Positions 17,199-26,021 are shown, counted from the stretch's first letter. The stretch is DNA of 48,319 bases from Formosa sp. (GCA_018673215.1 JABHDE010000070.1:1-48319); one strand, 5' to 3'. Translations and numbers: made by a program. Notes: a model not told the origin generated them from the letters alone.

Positions 17199-18551
17199 AT
17201 GTTATCTTTCGAAGACTTTAAATTATCCACTCCATTAAGCAATGCACTTGAGGATTTAGGGTTTATTGAACCTACTCCCATTCAGCAGGCAGCCTTTAGC
17301 GTCATCTGTTCGGGAAAAGATGTGGTTGGAATTGCTCAAACAGGAACAGGAAAAACATTGGCATACTCCTTACCTATTGTAAGAAATCTAACATATTCGA
17401 CGCAAGAAAATCCACGCATTTTGATTTTAGTTCCAACTAGAGAACTTGTAGTACAGGTTGTGGAGTCCTTAAATGAATTAAACATCTATACGAACAATCG
17501 AGTTTTAGGTGTTTATGGCGGTACAAATATCAACACTCAAAAACAACAAATAGTTGAAGGAATTGATATTTTAGTGGCCACTCCTGGACGGTTGTATGAC
17601 TTGGCTTTGAGTCGTGTGTTACAACTAAAAAGCATTCAAAAACTGGTCATTGATGAAGTGGATGTGATGCTCGATTTGGGTTTCAGACACCAATTGATTA
17701 ATATTTTTGATTTGCTCCCTGAACGCCGACAAAATATTATGTTTTCGGCAACAATGACCAATGACGTTGATGCTTTGATTACTGATTTTTTCATAAATCC
17801 AGAACGAATATCAGTAGCTATTTCTGGAACTCCTCTAGAAAATATCATGCAATTTCGTTATGAGGTACCTAATTACCATACAAAAGTAAATTTGATTCGA
17901 TTTTTAATGGAAGATCGGGATGTTTATCATCGTGTGCTCATTTTTGTATCCAACAAGCGTATGGCAGACCGTCTTTTTGAATCTCTTGAAGAGGTTTTTA
18001 AAGACGAATGCTGTGTGATCCATTCAAATAAAACTCAGAATTACCGTTTAAGAAGTATTGAACAATTTAGAGATGGCTTCAATAGAATTTTAGTGGCAAC
18101 TGATGTCATGGCACGTGGATTGGATATTGATGATGTTTCACATGTCATCAATTTTGATACGCCTGAGTATCCAGAGAATTATATGCACCGAATAGGCCGA
18201 ACAGGACGTGCCAAACGAAAAGGATCTAGTATTTTATTATCAAAATCTGATGAAATCGACTCTAAAGATGCTATCGAAGCTTTGATGCAAATGAAAATTG
18301 AAACTTTAGAAATTCCAGAGGTTGTAGAAATTTCAACAGAACTCATCGAAGAAGAACGTCCACAAATGAAAGAACCTTACAACCCTCACAAAACAAGAGA
18401 TGAGGATGCGCCAGGACCTGCTTTTCATGAGAAAAAAGACAAAAACAAAAAGGAAAATTTGGGAGGTTCTTACAAATTTATAATAGCTAAAAAGTACAAA
18501 AAACCAAAAACTAGAGGTGATAAAAACTACAACCGGAGAAATAAAAAATAA
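17199..18551 (+). CDS. DEAD-box family ATP-dependent RNA helicase (DEVD motif II)
   Basis: A 450-residue RNA helicase, probably acting in ribosome assembly or mRNA turnover. The Q motif (EPTPIQ) is near 24-29, Walker A AQTGTGKT at 46-53, PTREL at 79-83, TPGR at 128-131, motif II at 152-155 reads DEVD instead of DEAD, SAT at 183-185, ATDVMARGLDI near 307 and HRIGRTGR near 330. A basic, lysine-rich tail from about 385 probably binds RNA. It is monocistronic and converges with the sigma-factor gene 3 nt away. Confidence 0.92.
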   Translation: MLSFEDFKLSTPLSNALEDLGFIEPTPIQQAAFSVICSGKDVVGIAQTGTGKTLAYSLPIVRNLTYSTQENPRILILVPTRELVVQVVESLNELNIYTNNRVLGVYGGTNINTQKQQIVEGIDILVATPGRLYDLALSRVLQLKSIQKLVIDEVDVMLDLGFRHQLINIFDLLPERRQNIMFSATMTNDVDALITDFFINPERISVAISGTPLENIMQFRYEVPNYHTKVNLIRFLMEDRDVYHRVLIFVSNKRMADRLFESLEEVFKDECCVIHSNKTQNYRLRSIEQFRDGFNRILVATDVMARGLDIDDVSHVINFDTPEYPENYMHRIGRTGRAKRKGSSILLSKSDEIDSKDAIEALMQMKIETLEIPEVVEISTELIEEERPQMKEPYNPHKTRDEDAPGPAFHEKKDKNKKENLGGSYKFIIAKKYKKPKTRGDKNYNRRNKK

Positions 18552-18554
18552 GGG

Positions 18555-19145
18555 TTAGTATAATGCTTGACAATACACAACATTATAAACTCCTAAAAGT
18601 TTTTCTTTAGCGCGTTTTAATCTCATTTTAATAGCACTTTCCCCTAAATTGTGTAATTCCATAAGGTCTTTAATACTTTTAAACTCTTTATACTTCAATA
18701 TCAAAATTTGTTTATCTTCAGTGGGAATGAGCTCCAATGCTTCGCTCAATTTTTCTAATTTTAATAACTGACCAAGATCTTCATCACTCGATTGGGCTAT
18801 TAATTCATCGCACATTTGTTCAATATTTGAAATGTTTTTTTCGAATTTCTTAAACTTATTTCGATGGTAATAATTCACACAATGATTATAAGTGAAGGAA
18901 TATAACCATGTTGAAAATTTAGAGGTTCCTTTAAAACTGTGAATTTTGACCAATAGTTTCAGAAAAATATCCTGACATATATCTTCAGCTTCTTGAGTGT
19001 TTTTAGAAAAACTCAAACACTTATTAAATACAATTATAACATATCGCTCGTACAAAACCTTAAAAAGTAAGGGGTCTTTAGACCTTACAATTAAATCAAC
19101 TAGCACTTCATCTGTTAATTTGTATGGTAAATAAGTATCGTTCAA
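18555..19145 (-). CDS. ECF-type RNA polymerase sigma factor
   Basis: A 196-residue sigma-70 factor with region 2 at about 25-105 (EAEDICQDIFLKL, then STWLYSFTYNHCVNYYHR) and a region 4 helix-turn-helix at about 130-190 (KSIKDLMELHNLGESAIKMRLKRAKEKL). Regions 1 and 3 are missing, as in ECF sigmas. The frame opens at an in-frame stop only two codons before the TTG chosen as start, so translation from TTG is the only plausible start. No anti-sigma gene is adjacent; the target genes are unknown. Confidence 0.88.
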   Translation of the reverse strand: MNDTYLPYKLTDEVLVDLIVRSKDPLLFKVLYERYVIIVFNKCLSFSKNTQEAEDICQDIFLKLLVKIHSFKGTSKFSTWLYSFTYNHCVNYYHRNKFKKFEKNISNIEQMCDELIAQSSDEDLGQLLKLEKLSEALELIPTEDKQILILKYKEFKSIKDLMELHNLGESAIKMRLKRAKEKLLGVYNVVYCQALY

Positions 19146-19320
19146 AGTTTAAATTGGGTCTTATTATTGATTACTTAAAAAAGAAACCAACCTGTTATTA
19201 ATTATTTTGTTTAACTATTTTATAAAAAGATTAGTCAAAACACTGATAATCAACTAGTTAAATATAATTAAAATTAATAACTTAAAGCCTATAGAACTTA
19301 AAATACTATAATTTATAAAT

Positions 19321-19350
19321 AAAAAAAGCCCTCAAATAGAGAGGGCTGTA
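19321..19350 (-). terminator. Terminator of lpdA
   Basis: A 7-bp stem AGCCCTC/GAGGGCT (19327-19333 with 19341-19347) followed on the minus strand by a T-run, about 20 nt past the lpdA stop. Confidence 0.75.
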
Positions 19351-19368
19351 TAAAAATTAATTTAAAAT

Positions 19369-20769
19369 TTAGACATGCAAAGCACGATCATCAGTCGCTG
19401 CTAGAGCAGCTTCTTTGATGGCTTCCGCAAATGTTGGATGTGCATGTGACATTCTAGAGATATCTTCGGCAGAGGCTCTAAATTCCATAGCGACAACAGC
19501 TTCGGCAATTAAATCCGCACAACGTGCACCAATCATGTGAACTCCTAAAACTTCATCCGTAGTTTGATCGGCTAAAATTTTAACAAATCCATCCAAATCC
19601 ATACTCGCACGGCTACGTCCCAAAGCACGCATTGGGAATTGACCTGTTTTGTAAGCGATGCCTTGCTCCTTCAATTGTTCTTCTGTCTTCCCAACAGAAG
19701 CAACTTCTGGCCATGTATAAACGACCCCAGGAATTAAATTATAATCGATGTGTGGTTTTTGACCTGCAATTGTTTCCGCAACAAATACCCCTTCTTCTTC
19801 GGCTTTGTGTGCCAACATGGCCCCTTTAACAACATCTCCAATGGCATAGATATTAGACGCAGTGGTTTGTAGATCCTTGTTCACTTCTACCTGTCCACGA
19901 TCCGATAACTTTACTCCCGCAGATTCCGCATTTAAACCCGCTGTATAGGGACTTCTTCCTACAGAAACCAAACAATAGTCCCCTATAAATTCTACTAGCT
20001 CCCCTTTTTTGTTTTCTGCTTTTACAGTGACATTATTTCCCGAACGTGAAACATGTGTCACTTTATGAGAAACATTGATATTAAATTTTTGTTTTCTAAA
20101 AACTTTATTTAATTCTTTAGAAAGTCCAGCATCCATAGTTGGGATGATACGATCCATATATTCGATAACCGTTACATCTGAACCTAGTCGTTTATAAACC
20201 TGTCCGAGTTCCAATCCAATCACACCGCCTCCAATAATGATTAAATGTTTTGGAATTTCTTTTAACTTTAATGCTTCTGTTGAAGTAATAATTCGTTCTT
20301 TATCGACCGTTGCAAAAGGTAAAGTCGTTGGCTTACTTCCCGTTGCAATGATGCTGTATTTAGCTTCGATTTCTTCGTTGGCATCTCCACTAATGGTGAT
20401 ATGAGTTGCATCTTTAAAAGCACCCATTCCATGATAAACATCAATTTTATTTTTGGTCATTAAAAAATCAATTCCAGCAGTAGTTTGATCCACCACAGCT
20501 TGTTTACGACCAATCATTTTTTCAAGGTTCACTTTGATATCGCCAGGAATTTCGATACCGTGTGCTTCAAAGTGCTTTACCGCATCTTCGTAATGATGAG
20601 AAGAATCTAACAACGCTTTACTTGGAATACAACCTACATTTAAACAAGTGCCTCCCAAAGTTGCATATTTTTCAATAATCGCAGTTTTCATTCCTAACTG
20701 CGCACAACGAATCGCAGCGACATACCCTCCAGGCCCAGATCCTATGATAGCAACATCATATGATTTCAT
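19369..20769 (-). CDS. lpdA: Dihydrolipoyl dehydrogenase (E3)
   Basis: A 466-residue flavoenzyme that reoxidises dihydrolipoamide in the 2-oxoacid dehydrogenase complexes and glycine cleavage system. It has the FAD motif GSGPGGYVAA at 10-19 and the redox-active CLNVGC (Cys42 and Cys47). The NAD motif GGGVIGLELG is near 179-188, the second FAD motif YAIGDVV is near 310, and the catalytic HAHPTFAE with His about 444 and Glu about 449 is at the interface. It is transcribed alone, with a TATTTTTG promoter upstream and a terminator downstream; no E1/E2 genes are nearby. Confidence 0.95.
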   Translation of the reverse strand: MKSYDVAIIGSGPGGYVAAIRCAQLGMKTAIIEKYATLGGTCLNVGCIPSKALLDSSHHYEDAVKHFEAHGIEIPGDIKVNLEKMIGRKQAVVDQTTAGIDFLMTKNKIDVYHGMGAFKDATHITISGDANEEIEAKYSIIATGSKPTTLPFATVDKERIITSTEALKLKEIPKHLIIIGGGVIGLELGQVYKRLGSDVTVIEYMDRIIPTMDAGLSKELNKVFRKQKFNINVSHKVTHVSRSGNNVTVKAENKKGELVEFIGDYCLVSVGRSPYTAGLNAESAGVKLSDRGQVEVNKDLQTTASNIYAIGDVVKGAMLAHKAEEEGVFVAETIAGQKPHIDYNLIPGVVYTWPEVASVGKTEEQLKEQGIAYKTGQFPMRALGRSRASMDLDGFVKILADQTTDEVLGVHMIGARCADLIAEAVVAMEFRASAEDISRMSHAHPTFAEAIKEAALAATDDRALHV

Positions 20770-20794
20770 AATAATTTGTTTTTAAAATTTAATA

Positions 20795-20802
20795 CAAAAA
20801 TA
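20795..20802 (-). promoter_or_regulatory. Bacteroidota -7 element of lpdA
   Basis: TATTTTTG on the minus strand, 26 nt before the lpdA ATG. A second match, TATGTTTG, lies directly upstream at 20803-20810, so the exact start is uncertain. Confidence 0.45.
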
Positions 20803-20836
20803 CAAACATATATTCAATGGAAGAGTAATTTAATGT

Positions 20837-21295
20837 CTAAATATTTACCGCTGTTGTATGTTTCACTTCAGAAATCACAAACATACTATTACTACTGCCT
20901 ATATGGTCTATATTAGTGAGTTTATTAACCATGAATTTCCGGAATGACTCCATGTCTTTTACATGCACTTTTAGTAAGTAATCATAATCCCCACTTAAAT
21001 GATAAACTTCCAAAACCTCATCAATAGTGGCGACTTCTTTTTCAAATTGATTGACTAAATCTTGAGAGTGTTTCACTAGTTTTATATGACAAAACGCAAT
21101 AAATGCTCTTCCTATACTTTCTTTGTTAAGCAAGGCAACATAATTAGCAATTACACCCGATTTTTCAAGTTTTTTAATACGTTCATAAACAGCAGTTACC
21201 GACATATCTAGTTTTGATGCCAATTCTTTATTGGTTTGTTTGGCATCTTTTTGAAGAAAATTTAGTAGTTGAGTATCTATGGAATCTAATTTCAT
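20837..21295 (-). CDS. Lrp/AsnC family transcriptional regulator
   Basis: A 152-residue feast/famine regulator. The N-terminal helix-turn-helix (about 5-55, KELASKLDMSVTAVYERIKKL) is followed by a C-terminal ligand-binding RAM domain (about 65-145) with the YHLSGDYDYLLKV segment near 100-112. It is divergent from the methionine gamma-lyase-like gene 158 nt away, with a strong AT-rich palindrome between them, so it probably controls that gene and itself in response to an amino acid. Confidence 0.92.
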   Translation of the reverse strand: MKLDSIDTQLLNFLQKDAKQTNKELASKLDMSVTAVYERIKKLEKSGVIANYVALLNKESIGRAFIAFCHIKLVKHSQDLVNQFEKEVATIDEVLEVYHLSGDYDYLLKVHVKDMESFRKFMVNKLTNIDHIGSSNSMFVISEVKHTTAVNI

Positions 21296-21329
21296 TTTGG
21301 ATAAATTTCTGGTTCAAATTTGTTTTAAT

Positions 21330-21337
21330 CAAAAATA
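21330..21337 (-). promoter_or_regulatory. Bacteroidota -7 element of the lrp-like gene
   Basis: TATTTTTG on the minus strand, 34 nt before the lrp ATG. The palindromic region begins only 3 nt upstream, which fits autoregulation. Confidence 0.4.
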
Positions 21338-21340
21338 TAA

Positions 21341-21395
21341 ATTTATTTTCTATAATTTAATTAATAATTAGTTTTATTTATTGAAAATAAATAAA
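21341..21395. promoter_or_regulatory. Palindromic candidate operator between lrp and the PLP-enzyme gene
   Basis: It contains a perfect 10-bp inverted repeat with a 3-nt spacer (TTTATTTATT at 21373-21382 and its complement at 21386-21395). It also holds a second perfect pair, ATTTATTTTC at 21341-21350 with its complement at 21383-21392. AT-rich imperfect palindromes are typical Lrp/AsnC targets. The role as operator is inferred from position. Confidence 0.45.
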
Positions 21396-21453
21396 GTTAT
21401 TGTGTTTAATTCTAAAAAGTTTGAAATTTGATAAAAATTAAAATTATATAATT

Positions 21454-22656
21454 ATGGCTTTTAAACCTGCAGATAGCATTCAAGATTTACAGTATTTCGG
21501 AGAATTTGGAGGTGTAAATCCCTCAATTTCAGATGCAACTACTTTTACTTTCGTTTCCGCCAAAACAATGTCCGATACTTTTGAAGGCAATACTGAAGGC
21601 TGTCATTTATATGCTCGCCACACAACTCCGTCGAATTTATATTTAAGTGAAGCACTGGCTGCTATGGAAGGCACTGAAACTGCAAATGTATTTGGATCTG
21701 GAATGGGGGCCATTACAGCCGTACTTATGCAGCTGTGTGGAGCTGGGGATCATGTGGTATCTAGCCGTACCATTTATGGTGGAACCTATGCGTTTCTAAA
21801 AAACTTCGCACCAAAGCTAAATATTTATACAAGCTTTATAGATATCACCAAATTAGACATCGTAGAAGCGGCCATAACTCCACAGACCAAGGTGCTTTAT
21901 TGTGAATCTGTCAGCAATCCCCTTTTAGAAGTGGCTGATATTATTGGATTGGCTGCATTGGCTAAAAAACACAATTTACAATTGGTGGTCGATAATACCT
22001 TTTCACCATTGTCTATTTCGCCTAACGAATTGGGGGCGGATATTGTCATTCACAGTTTAACCAAGTTTATCAATGGCACATCTGATACTATTGGTGGTGT
22101 GGTATGTGGTACACAAGAAATGATTGACAGTTTAAGAAGTGTCATCGACGGAGCTGCTATGTTGTTTGGATCTACAATGGATAGCCGCCCAGCATCTTCT
22201 ATCTTAAAAAATCTTAGAACGCTTCACATTCGTATGAAACAGCACAGTATGAATGCGTTGTTTTTAGCTGAAAAATTTGAACACGATGGCATCACTACAG
22301 TTTATCCTGGACTGGAATCACATCCGTCTCATAAGATTTTTAAAGAGATGATGAACTCTGAATATGGTTATGGAGGGATGCTGACAATTGATGTCGGCAG
22401 TTTAGAAAAAGCCAATGAATTAATGGAACTCATGCAAAAAGAAAATCTAGGTTATTTAGCGGTAAGTTTAGGGTTTTATAAAACCTTATTTAGTGCTCCT
22501 GGAAGTTCGACATCTTCAGAGATTCCAGAAGACGAACAAAAAGAAATGGGATTAAGTGAAGGCTTAATTCGATTCTCTATTGGATTGGATAACGATATTG
22601 AACGTACCTACCAACTGATGAAAGCATGTATGAAAACTGTAGGGGTTTTATCTTAA
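21454..22656 (+). CDS. Methionine gamma-lyase-like PLP enzyme (cystathionine gamma-synthase family)
   Basis: A 400-residue Cys/Met-metabolism PLP enzyme. The cofactor Lys is in HSLTKFINGTSD (about residue 204); VFGSGMGAI near 80-88, CESVSNPL near 149-156 and the C-terminal GLIRFSIGLDND complete the family pattern. The KFxxGxSD form and the ArhTTPS-type N-terminus resemble methionine gamma-lyase, which makes methanethiol, ammonia and 2-oxobutyrate; cystathionine gamma-synthase is the alternative. Its position divergent from an Lrp regulator supports a catabolic, amino-acid-induced role, and 2-oxobutyrate can lead to propionyl-CoA, which the mutase genes at 33984-37464 would use. Its stop overlaps the convergent YdjM-like gene by 4 nt. 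Confidence 0.85.
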   Translation: MAFKPADSIQDLQYFGEFGGVNPSISDATTFTFVSAKTMSDTFEGNTEGCHLYARHTTPSNLYLSEALAAMEGTETANVFGSGMGAITAVLMQLCGAGDHVVSSRTIYGGTYAFLKNFAPKLNIYTSFIDITKLDIVEAAITPQTKVLYCESVSNPLLEVADIIGLAALAKKHNLQLVVDNTFSPLSISPNELGADIVIHSLTKFINGTSDTIGGVVCGTQEMIDSLRSVIDGAAMLFGSTMDSRPASSILKNLRTLHIRMKQHSMNALFLAEKFEHDGITTVYPGLESHPSHKIFKEMMNSEYGYGGMLTIDVGSLEKANELMELMQKENLGYLAVSLGFYKTLFSAPGSSTSSEIPEDEQKEMGLSEGLIRFSIGLDNDIERTYQLMKACMKTVGVLS

Positions 22657-23675
22657 ATCCCTTTTATACGGGTCCAAAAAGCATCAAAAGCGTCTTCACT
22701 CAGATCGGAGGCGTAAAAGGGTGCCGCTTCCCAACGGTCGTCCGTTTTGGTTATGGTGAATTTAAAAATAGAAGAATTTGGATCGTTTTCATCCATCAAT
22801 GGGTAACGTAAATCTTTAAATAGAAAGGTATCTGCTGTGTCGGTTTCATTCAAGTTATAATAACCGCTACTAAACCAAGTAAGGGTTTCTAAATCTTTAG
22901 GCGTCCCTTCTATCAACTCATGATTTTTAGGCAATTCATGCCATTTGCTCACGGTCGCTTCTGTATCTAAAATCGAGTAAAATCCTACATAATAGGCATC
23001 AGTAGTTTCGGCAATGCCATACCATAAAATATTATTTAATATAGTGGGTTGCGTTTGAAAACGTATATAGTCAATATTTTGACTTCTCAACGACTGTTTA
23101 TACACTCCATTTACATGATATTTGTTCGCCAGTGTCAACACCATATACAAGGAGCTGATCCCTAATCCAATCTTTAAAAACAAACGGCGTTTGGCTGATG
23201 TGCGCTTGAAACACATCAACGTAATTAAGGCGATTAGAAAAGGAACCGTATATGACGGATCGGCTACAGCGATATTATTAAAAGCTACTCTGTAATCTGA
23301 AAAGGGCGCAAAAAGTTGTGTACCATAAGCCGTAAAAGAATCTAAAATAGGATGTGTGAAAATGGAGGCAAAAAAGAGCCACATCCATTCGTTTCGTGTG
23401 GTCATTCCTGAACGCTTCCCACGATTATACATCCAAAATACGAGCATACCAAATCCAATAGCCGCAAGAATAGCAAAAAGAAACGAGTGCATAAACCCTC
23501 GATGAAACGCCATTGCATCGATTTCGTTGTTGAAAAGCCATTTTCCGATGAAGACATCCAAATCTGGGATGGTACCTCCAATAGCGCCAAAGAGCAAGGC
23601 ACGGTTGCCTATTTTTTTTCCAAGAACAGCTTCGCCACAAGCGGCGCCGAGTACAATTTGAGTGATTGAATCCAT
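22653..23675 (-). CDS. Membrane-bound metal-dependent hydrolase, YdjM/YbcI-like
   Basis: An integral membrane protein of about 340 residues. It starts MDSITQIVLGAACGEA and has about four N-terminal helices, with the family metal motifs GGTIPDLD near 31-38, HRGFMHS near 57-63 and THPILDSFT near 110-118. A long C-terminal soluble part from about 190 has no recognised domain. The family is predicted to be a membrane-bound hydrolase; the substrate is unknown. A TTG three codons upstream could extend it, but the ATG at 23675 gives the normal family N-terminus. Confidence 0.83.
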   Translation of the reverse strand: MDSITQIVLGAACGEAVLGKKIGNRALLFGAIGGTIPDLDVFIGKWLFNNEIDAMAFHRGFMHSFLFAILAAIGFGMLVFWMYNRGKRSGMTTRNEWMWLFFASIFTHPILDSFTAYGTQLFAPFSDYRVAFNNIAVADPSYTVPFLIALITLMCFKRTSAKRRLFLKIGLGISSLYMVLTLANKYHVNGVYKQSLRSQNIDYIRFQTQPTILNNILWYGIAETTDAYYVGFYSILDTEATVSKWHELPKNHELIEGTPKDLETLTWFSSGYYNLNETDTADTFLFKDLRYPLMDENDPNSSIFKFTITKTDDRWEAAPFYASDLSEDAFDAFWTRIKGI

Positions 23676-23853
23676 AGAAAACAAAAATACAATTATTTAA
23701 AAGTGTTCCGATTTTTTTATGTGTTTATCTTAGCAAATAGCCAAACATATTTATTCAAAAAAAATAATTAGAATCCATCCATTATGTTCTGTGAGTGATT
23801 CATATGAAAAAGGTCATAAGATAGATAAGTAGATTCTCAAAAATATCTAAATC

Positions 23854-24144
23854 TTAATCCTTTTTCTTCCCACCCAAAAAGCCGCCAAGAATATCTTTAA
23901 CAGGGTTTTTGGTTTCGGAGGATACAGAATCTTTTTGTTGAGTATTCCCTCCTATTAGTCCATCCATTATATCTTTAATTTGGTTTTTACCTTGACTGAT
24001 TAATTGATTTTTTTGAATTGCTACGAGTTTTCTAGTCAAGTTAGAAACACCAGAGGTCAAATCAGTAGACACTTTTGGACTTGTATAGCTGCCTCCAATG
24101 GTTGCAGTCACTGGGATGGAGAGGTTTTTTAACGGCCTCGGCAT
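23854..24144 (-). pseudogene. Orphan C-terminus of an AsmA-like protein (5'-truncated remnant)
   Basis: A 96-codon frame beginning MPRPLKNLSIPVTATIGGSY and continuing with SPKVSTDLTSGVSNL, a pattern I know only from the very end of long AsmA-family envelope proteins of Flavobacteriia (usually over 800 residues). It ends in two copies of a KDI(M/L)xGxxGG element and a lysine-rich KKKD tail, also typical of those proteins. Upstream, the frame closes at a TAA seven codons before the ATG and no further homology can be read. The bulk of the gene appears deleted, with no signal peptide or membrane anchor left. It could be a short functional gene, but that is less likely. Confidence 0.6.
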
Positions 24145-24352
24145 CTCAAATGCTGGGTATTAAAACTACTTTGTAAACTAATAAAATATAATTGAAACTC
24201 TTGTCAGAATATTATTTATATCAACCTTTTGATGTAATCAATAAAACTATACTAATAAAAACAAATTTTGATATAAATATGGGACTGTAAACGTTTTGTT
24301 TAGAACTCTTCACTTGCGTTGCTTCTATAAAATTTGTATCATTACAACCGCT

Positions 24353-24832
24353 ATGAAAGCAGCCACCGTTGTACAACTCAAAAAAGAATTAGAAACCTTA
24401 GATCCAGAGCATTTAAAAACGCTCTGTTTGCGGTTAGCGCGTTTTAAATTAGAGAATAAAGAGCTTCTCACTTATCTCCTTTTTGAATCGGAAGATGAAG
24501 CCTATTACATCGAAGGCATTAAAGAACAGGCGGATTTATTATTTGAGGAAATCAATACCAAAAGCTATTTTTACATCAAAAAATCTGTTCGTAAAATTTT
24601 ACGTATGCTTAAAAAGTATGCAAGGTATTCTAACAAAAAAGAAACTGAAATTGAACTCCTCCTCTATTACTGTCGCAAACTCAAAACTTTCAAACCTTCA
24701 ATACAGAAGAATGTAACGCTTACCAATATTTATTTACGTCAAGTGGAAAGTATCGAAAAAAAAATAATTAAATTACATGAAGATTTACAATATGATTTCA
24801 GGGTTCAACTGAAAGATATAACAGATCTTTAA
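24353..24832 (+). CDS. Conserved hypothetical helical protein coupled to a sugar kinase gene
   Basis: A 159-residue protein from the ATG at 24353 ([17 protein letters not shown]). An upstream start at 24296 would add a less convincing 19-residue leader. The sequence is highly charged and almost all helical, with [16 protein letters not shown] near 36-51 and [13 protein letters not shown] near 100-112. No signal peptide, membrane helix or catalytic motif is visible, and I do not recognise a family. It ends 12 nt before the PpgK-like gene on the same strand, so co-expression is likely. Confidence 0.75.
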   Translation: MKAATVVQLKKELETLDPEHLKTLCLRLARFKLENKELLTYLLFESEDEAYYIEGIKEQADLLFEEINTKSYFYIKKSVRKILRMLKKYARYSNKKETEIELLLYYCRKLKTFKPSIQKNVTLTNIYLRQVESIEKKIIKLHEDLQYDFRVQLKDITDL

Positions 24833-24844
24833 AAAACATATTTT

Positions 24845-25585
24845 ATGCAAATCTTAGGAATAGACATTGGTGGAACAGGGATAAAAGCTGCTATTGTAGA
24901 TAGCAAAACAGGCGAACTTTTAACCGAACGGCTTAGAGTTCCAACTCCTAAACCTGCCACTCCTGAGAGTGTCACTAATGAGCTAAAACACCTTATAGAC
25001 TCTTTTGAATGGAAGGGACCTGTAGGAATTTCGTTTCCAACAGTTATTAAAAATGGTAAGGCAATACAATATGGTAATCTCGATAAATCCTGGCAATTTA
25101 CTCAAATTGATGACTTATTTAAATCTAAAACTGGCAATGAATTTTATATTGTCAACGATGCCGATGCCGCGGCTATGGGTGTGATGGAATTTGGAGTTGG
25201 GAAAAACCAAATGGGTTTAGTCATAACTATTACGTTAGGAACAGGTATTGGTTCAGGAGTATTTTTTAATGGTCAATTATTGTCTAATTTTGAACTAGGT
25301 CGTATGTATGGTCGTAAAGGAGACATTATGGAGTTATTTGCTGCTGACTCTGCACGGAAACGGGAAGATTGGAGTTTTAAGACTTGGGGCAAACGCGTCA
25401 ATTTCTTTTTAAAACATGTTGAAAACACTTTCAACCCAGACCTTATTATCATAGGAGGTGGCGTAAGTAAAAAAATGGAGAAATTTGAATCCTACATTGA
25501 TATTCAAACTCCCATTAAAGCGGCAGAATTAAAAAATAACGCAGGAATTATTGGAGCGGCGATTTTTGCCAAAAAAAATTGTTGA
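24845..25585 (+). CDS. ppgK: ROK-family kinase, polyphosphate glucokinase-like
   Basis: A 246-residue sugar kinase of the ASKHA fold. The phosphate-1 motif [12 protein letters not shown] is at residues 4-15, the catalytic base is in NDADAAAMG near 100-108 and phosphate-2 is LGTGIGSGV near 129-137; the adenosine motif [10 protein letters not shown] lies near 202-211. The short length, the NDADAA form and the KTWGKR segment resemble PpgK, which phosphorylates glucose with polyphosphate and/or ATP. It lacks the full zinc-binding ROK signature. It is the second gene of a pair with the unknown gene at 24353. Confidence 0.85.
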   Translation: MQILGIDIGGTGIKAAIVDSKTGELLTERLRVPTPKPATPESVTNELKHLIDSFEWKGPVGISFPTVIKNGKAIQYGNLDKSWQFTQIDDLFKSKTGNEFYIVNDADAAAMGVMEFGVGKNQMGLVITITLGTGIGSGVFFNGQLLSNFELGRMYGRKGDIMELFAADSARKREDWSFKTWGKRVNFFLKHVENTFNPDLIIIGGGVSKKMEKFESYIDIQTPIKAAELKNNAGIIGAAIFAKKNC

Positions 25586-25658
25586 AATTAATCTAGACCT
25601 TCCTATTTAATATTTTTTTTTATATATTTATGTTAGCAAATCCCAAATTGCTATAAAT

Positions 25659-26021
25659 ATGAACACACCTACAGAACATTTGTTTCGTTTGGTTTATTCC
25701 ACGGAACGCATCCAACTCAAAAGGATGCTCATCACTGAAATTAAAATCACACAAGAAAATCCAACGATCTTATATCAAGTTCCTTTTGAACTTACTACAG
25801 CACCACTCAGAGCTTGGAAAGAAGTATTTATGGATTCTTGGAAATCTATAACGCAGCACAAGGGACGAATCTCAGAAACCATTATATGGGTCTTTCATAA
25901 TCGTGTTTTAGTTGATAAAGTTCCTATTGAACTCGTGAAAAATGATCTTGAAACACTGCTTAAATCCGTTATAGACAGAACTAATTTCAAGATCAATTTA
26001 AGAACTGAAAGTGCTATTTAA
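25659..26021 (+). CDS. Conserved hypothetical protein, 120 residues
   Basis: A soluble, alpha/beta-looking protein with no signal peptide: strands around TILYQVPFEL (35-44) and SETIIWVFHNRVLVDKV (71-87), and a C-terminal helix VKNDLETLLKSVIDR. I do not recognise a family. It follows ppgK on the same strand by 73 nt and converges with holA, overlapping its end by 8 nt. The AT-rich spacer before it may hold its own promoter. Confidence 0.65.
   Translation: MNTPTEHLFRLVYSTERIQLKRMLITEIKITQENPTILYQVPFELTTAPLRAWKEVFMDSWKSITQHKGRISETIIWVFHNRVLVDKVPIELVKNDLETLLKSVIDRTNFKINLRTESAI

Noticed and set aside
20041-20060. CGTGAAACATG in lpdA as a parS half-site
   Set aside because: Only one half matches the TGTTTCACGTGAAACA consensus and it lies within conserved lpdA codons far from parAB; no symmetrical site was seen anywhere in the window.
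23402-23640. Overlapping minus-strand frames within the YdjM-like gene
   Set aside because: They overlap the conserved metal motifs of the main frame and give cysteine- and arginine-rich nonsense; they are shadows.
24296-24352. Upstream ATG extension of the hypothetical gene before ppgK
   Set aside because: The added 19 residues are cysteine- and arginine-rich and unlike the rest; the ATG at 24353 gives a more natural start.
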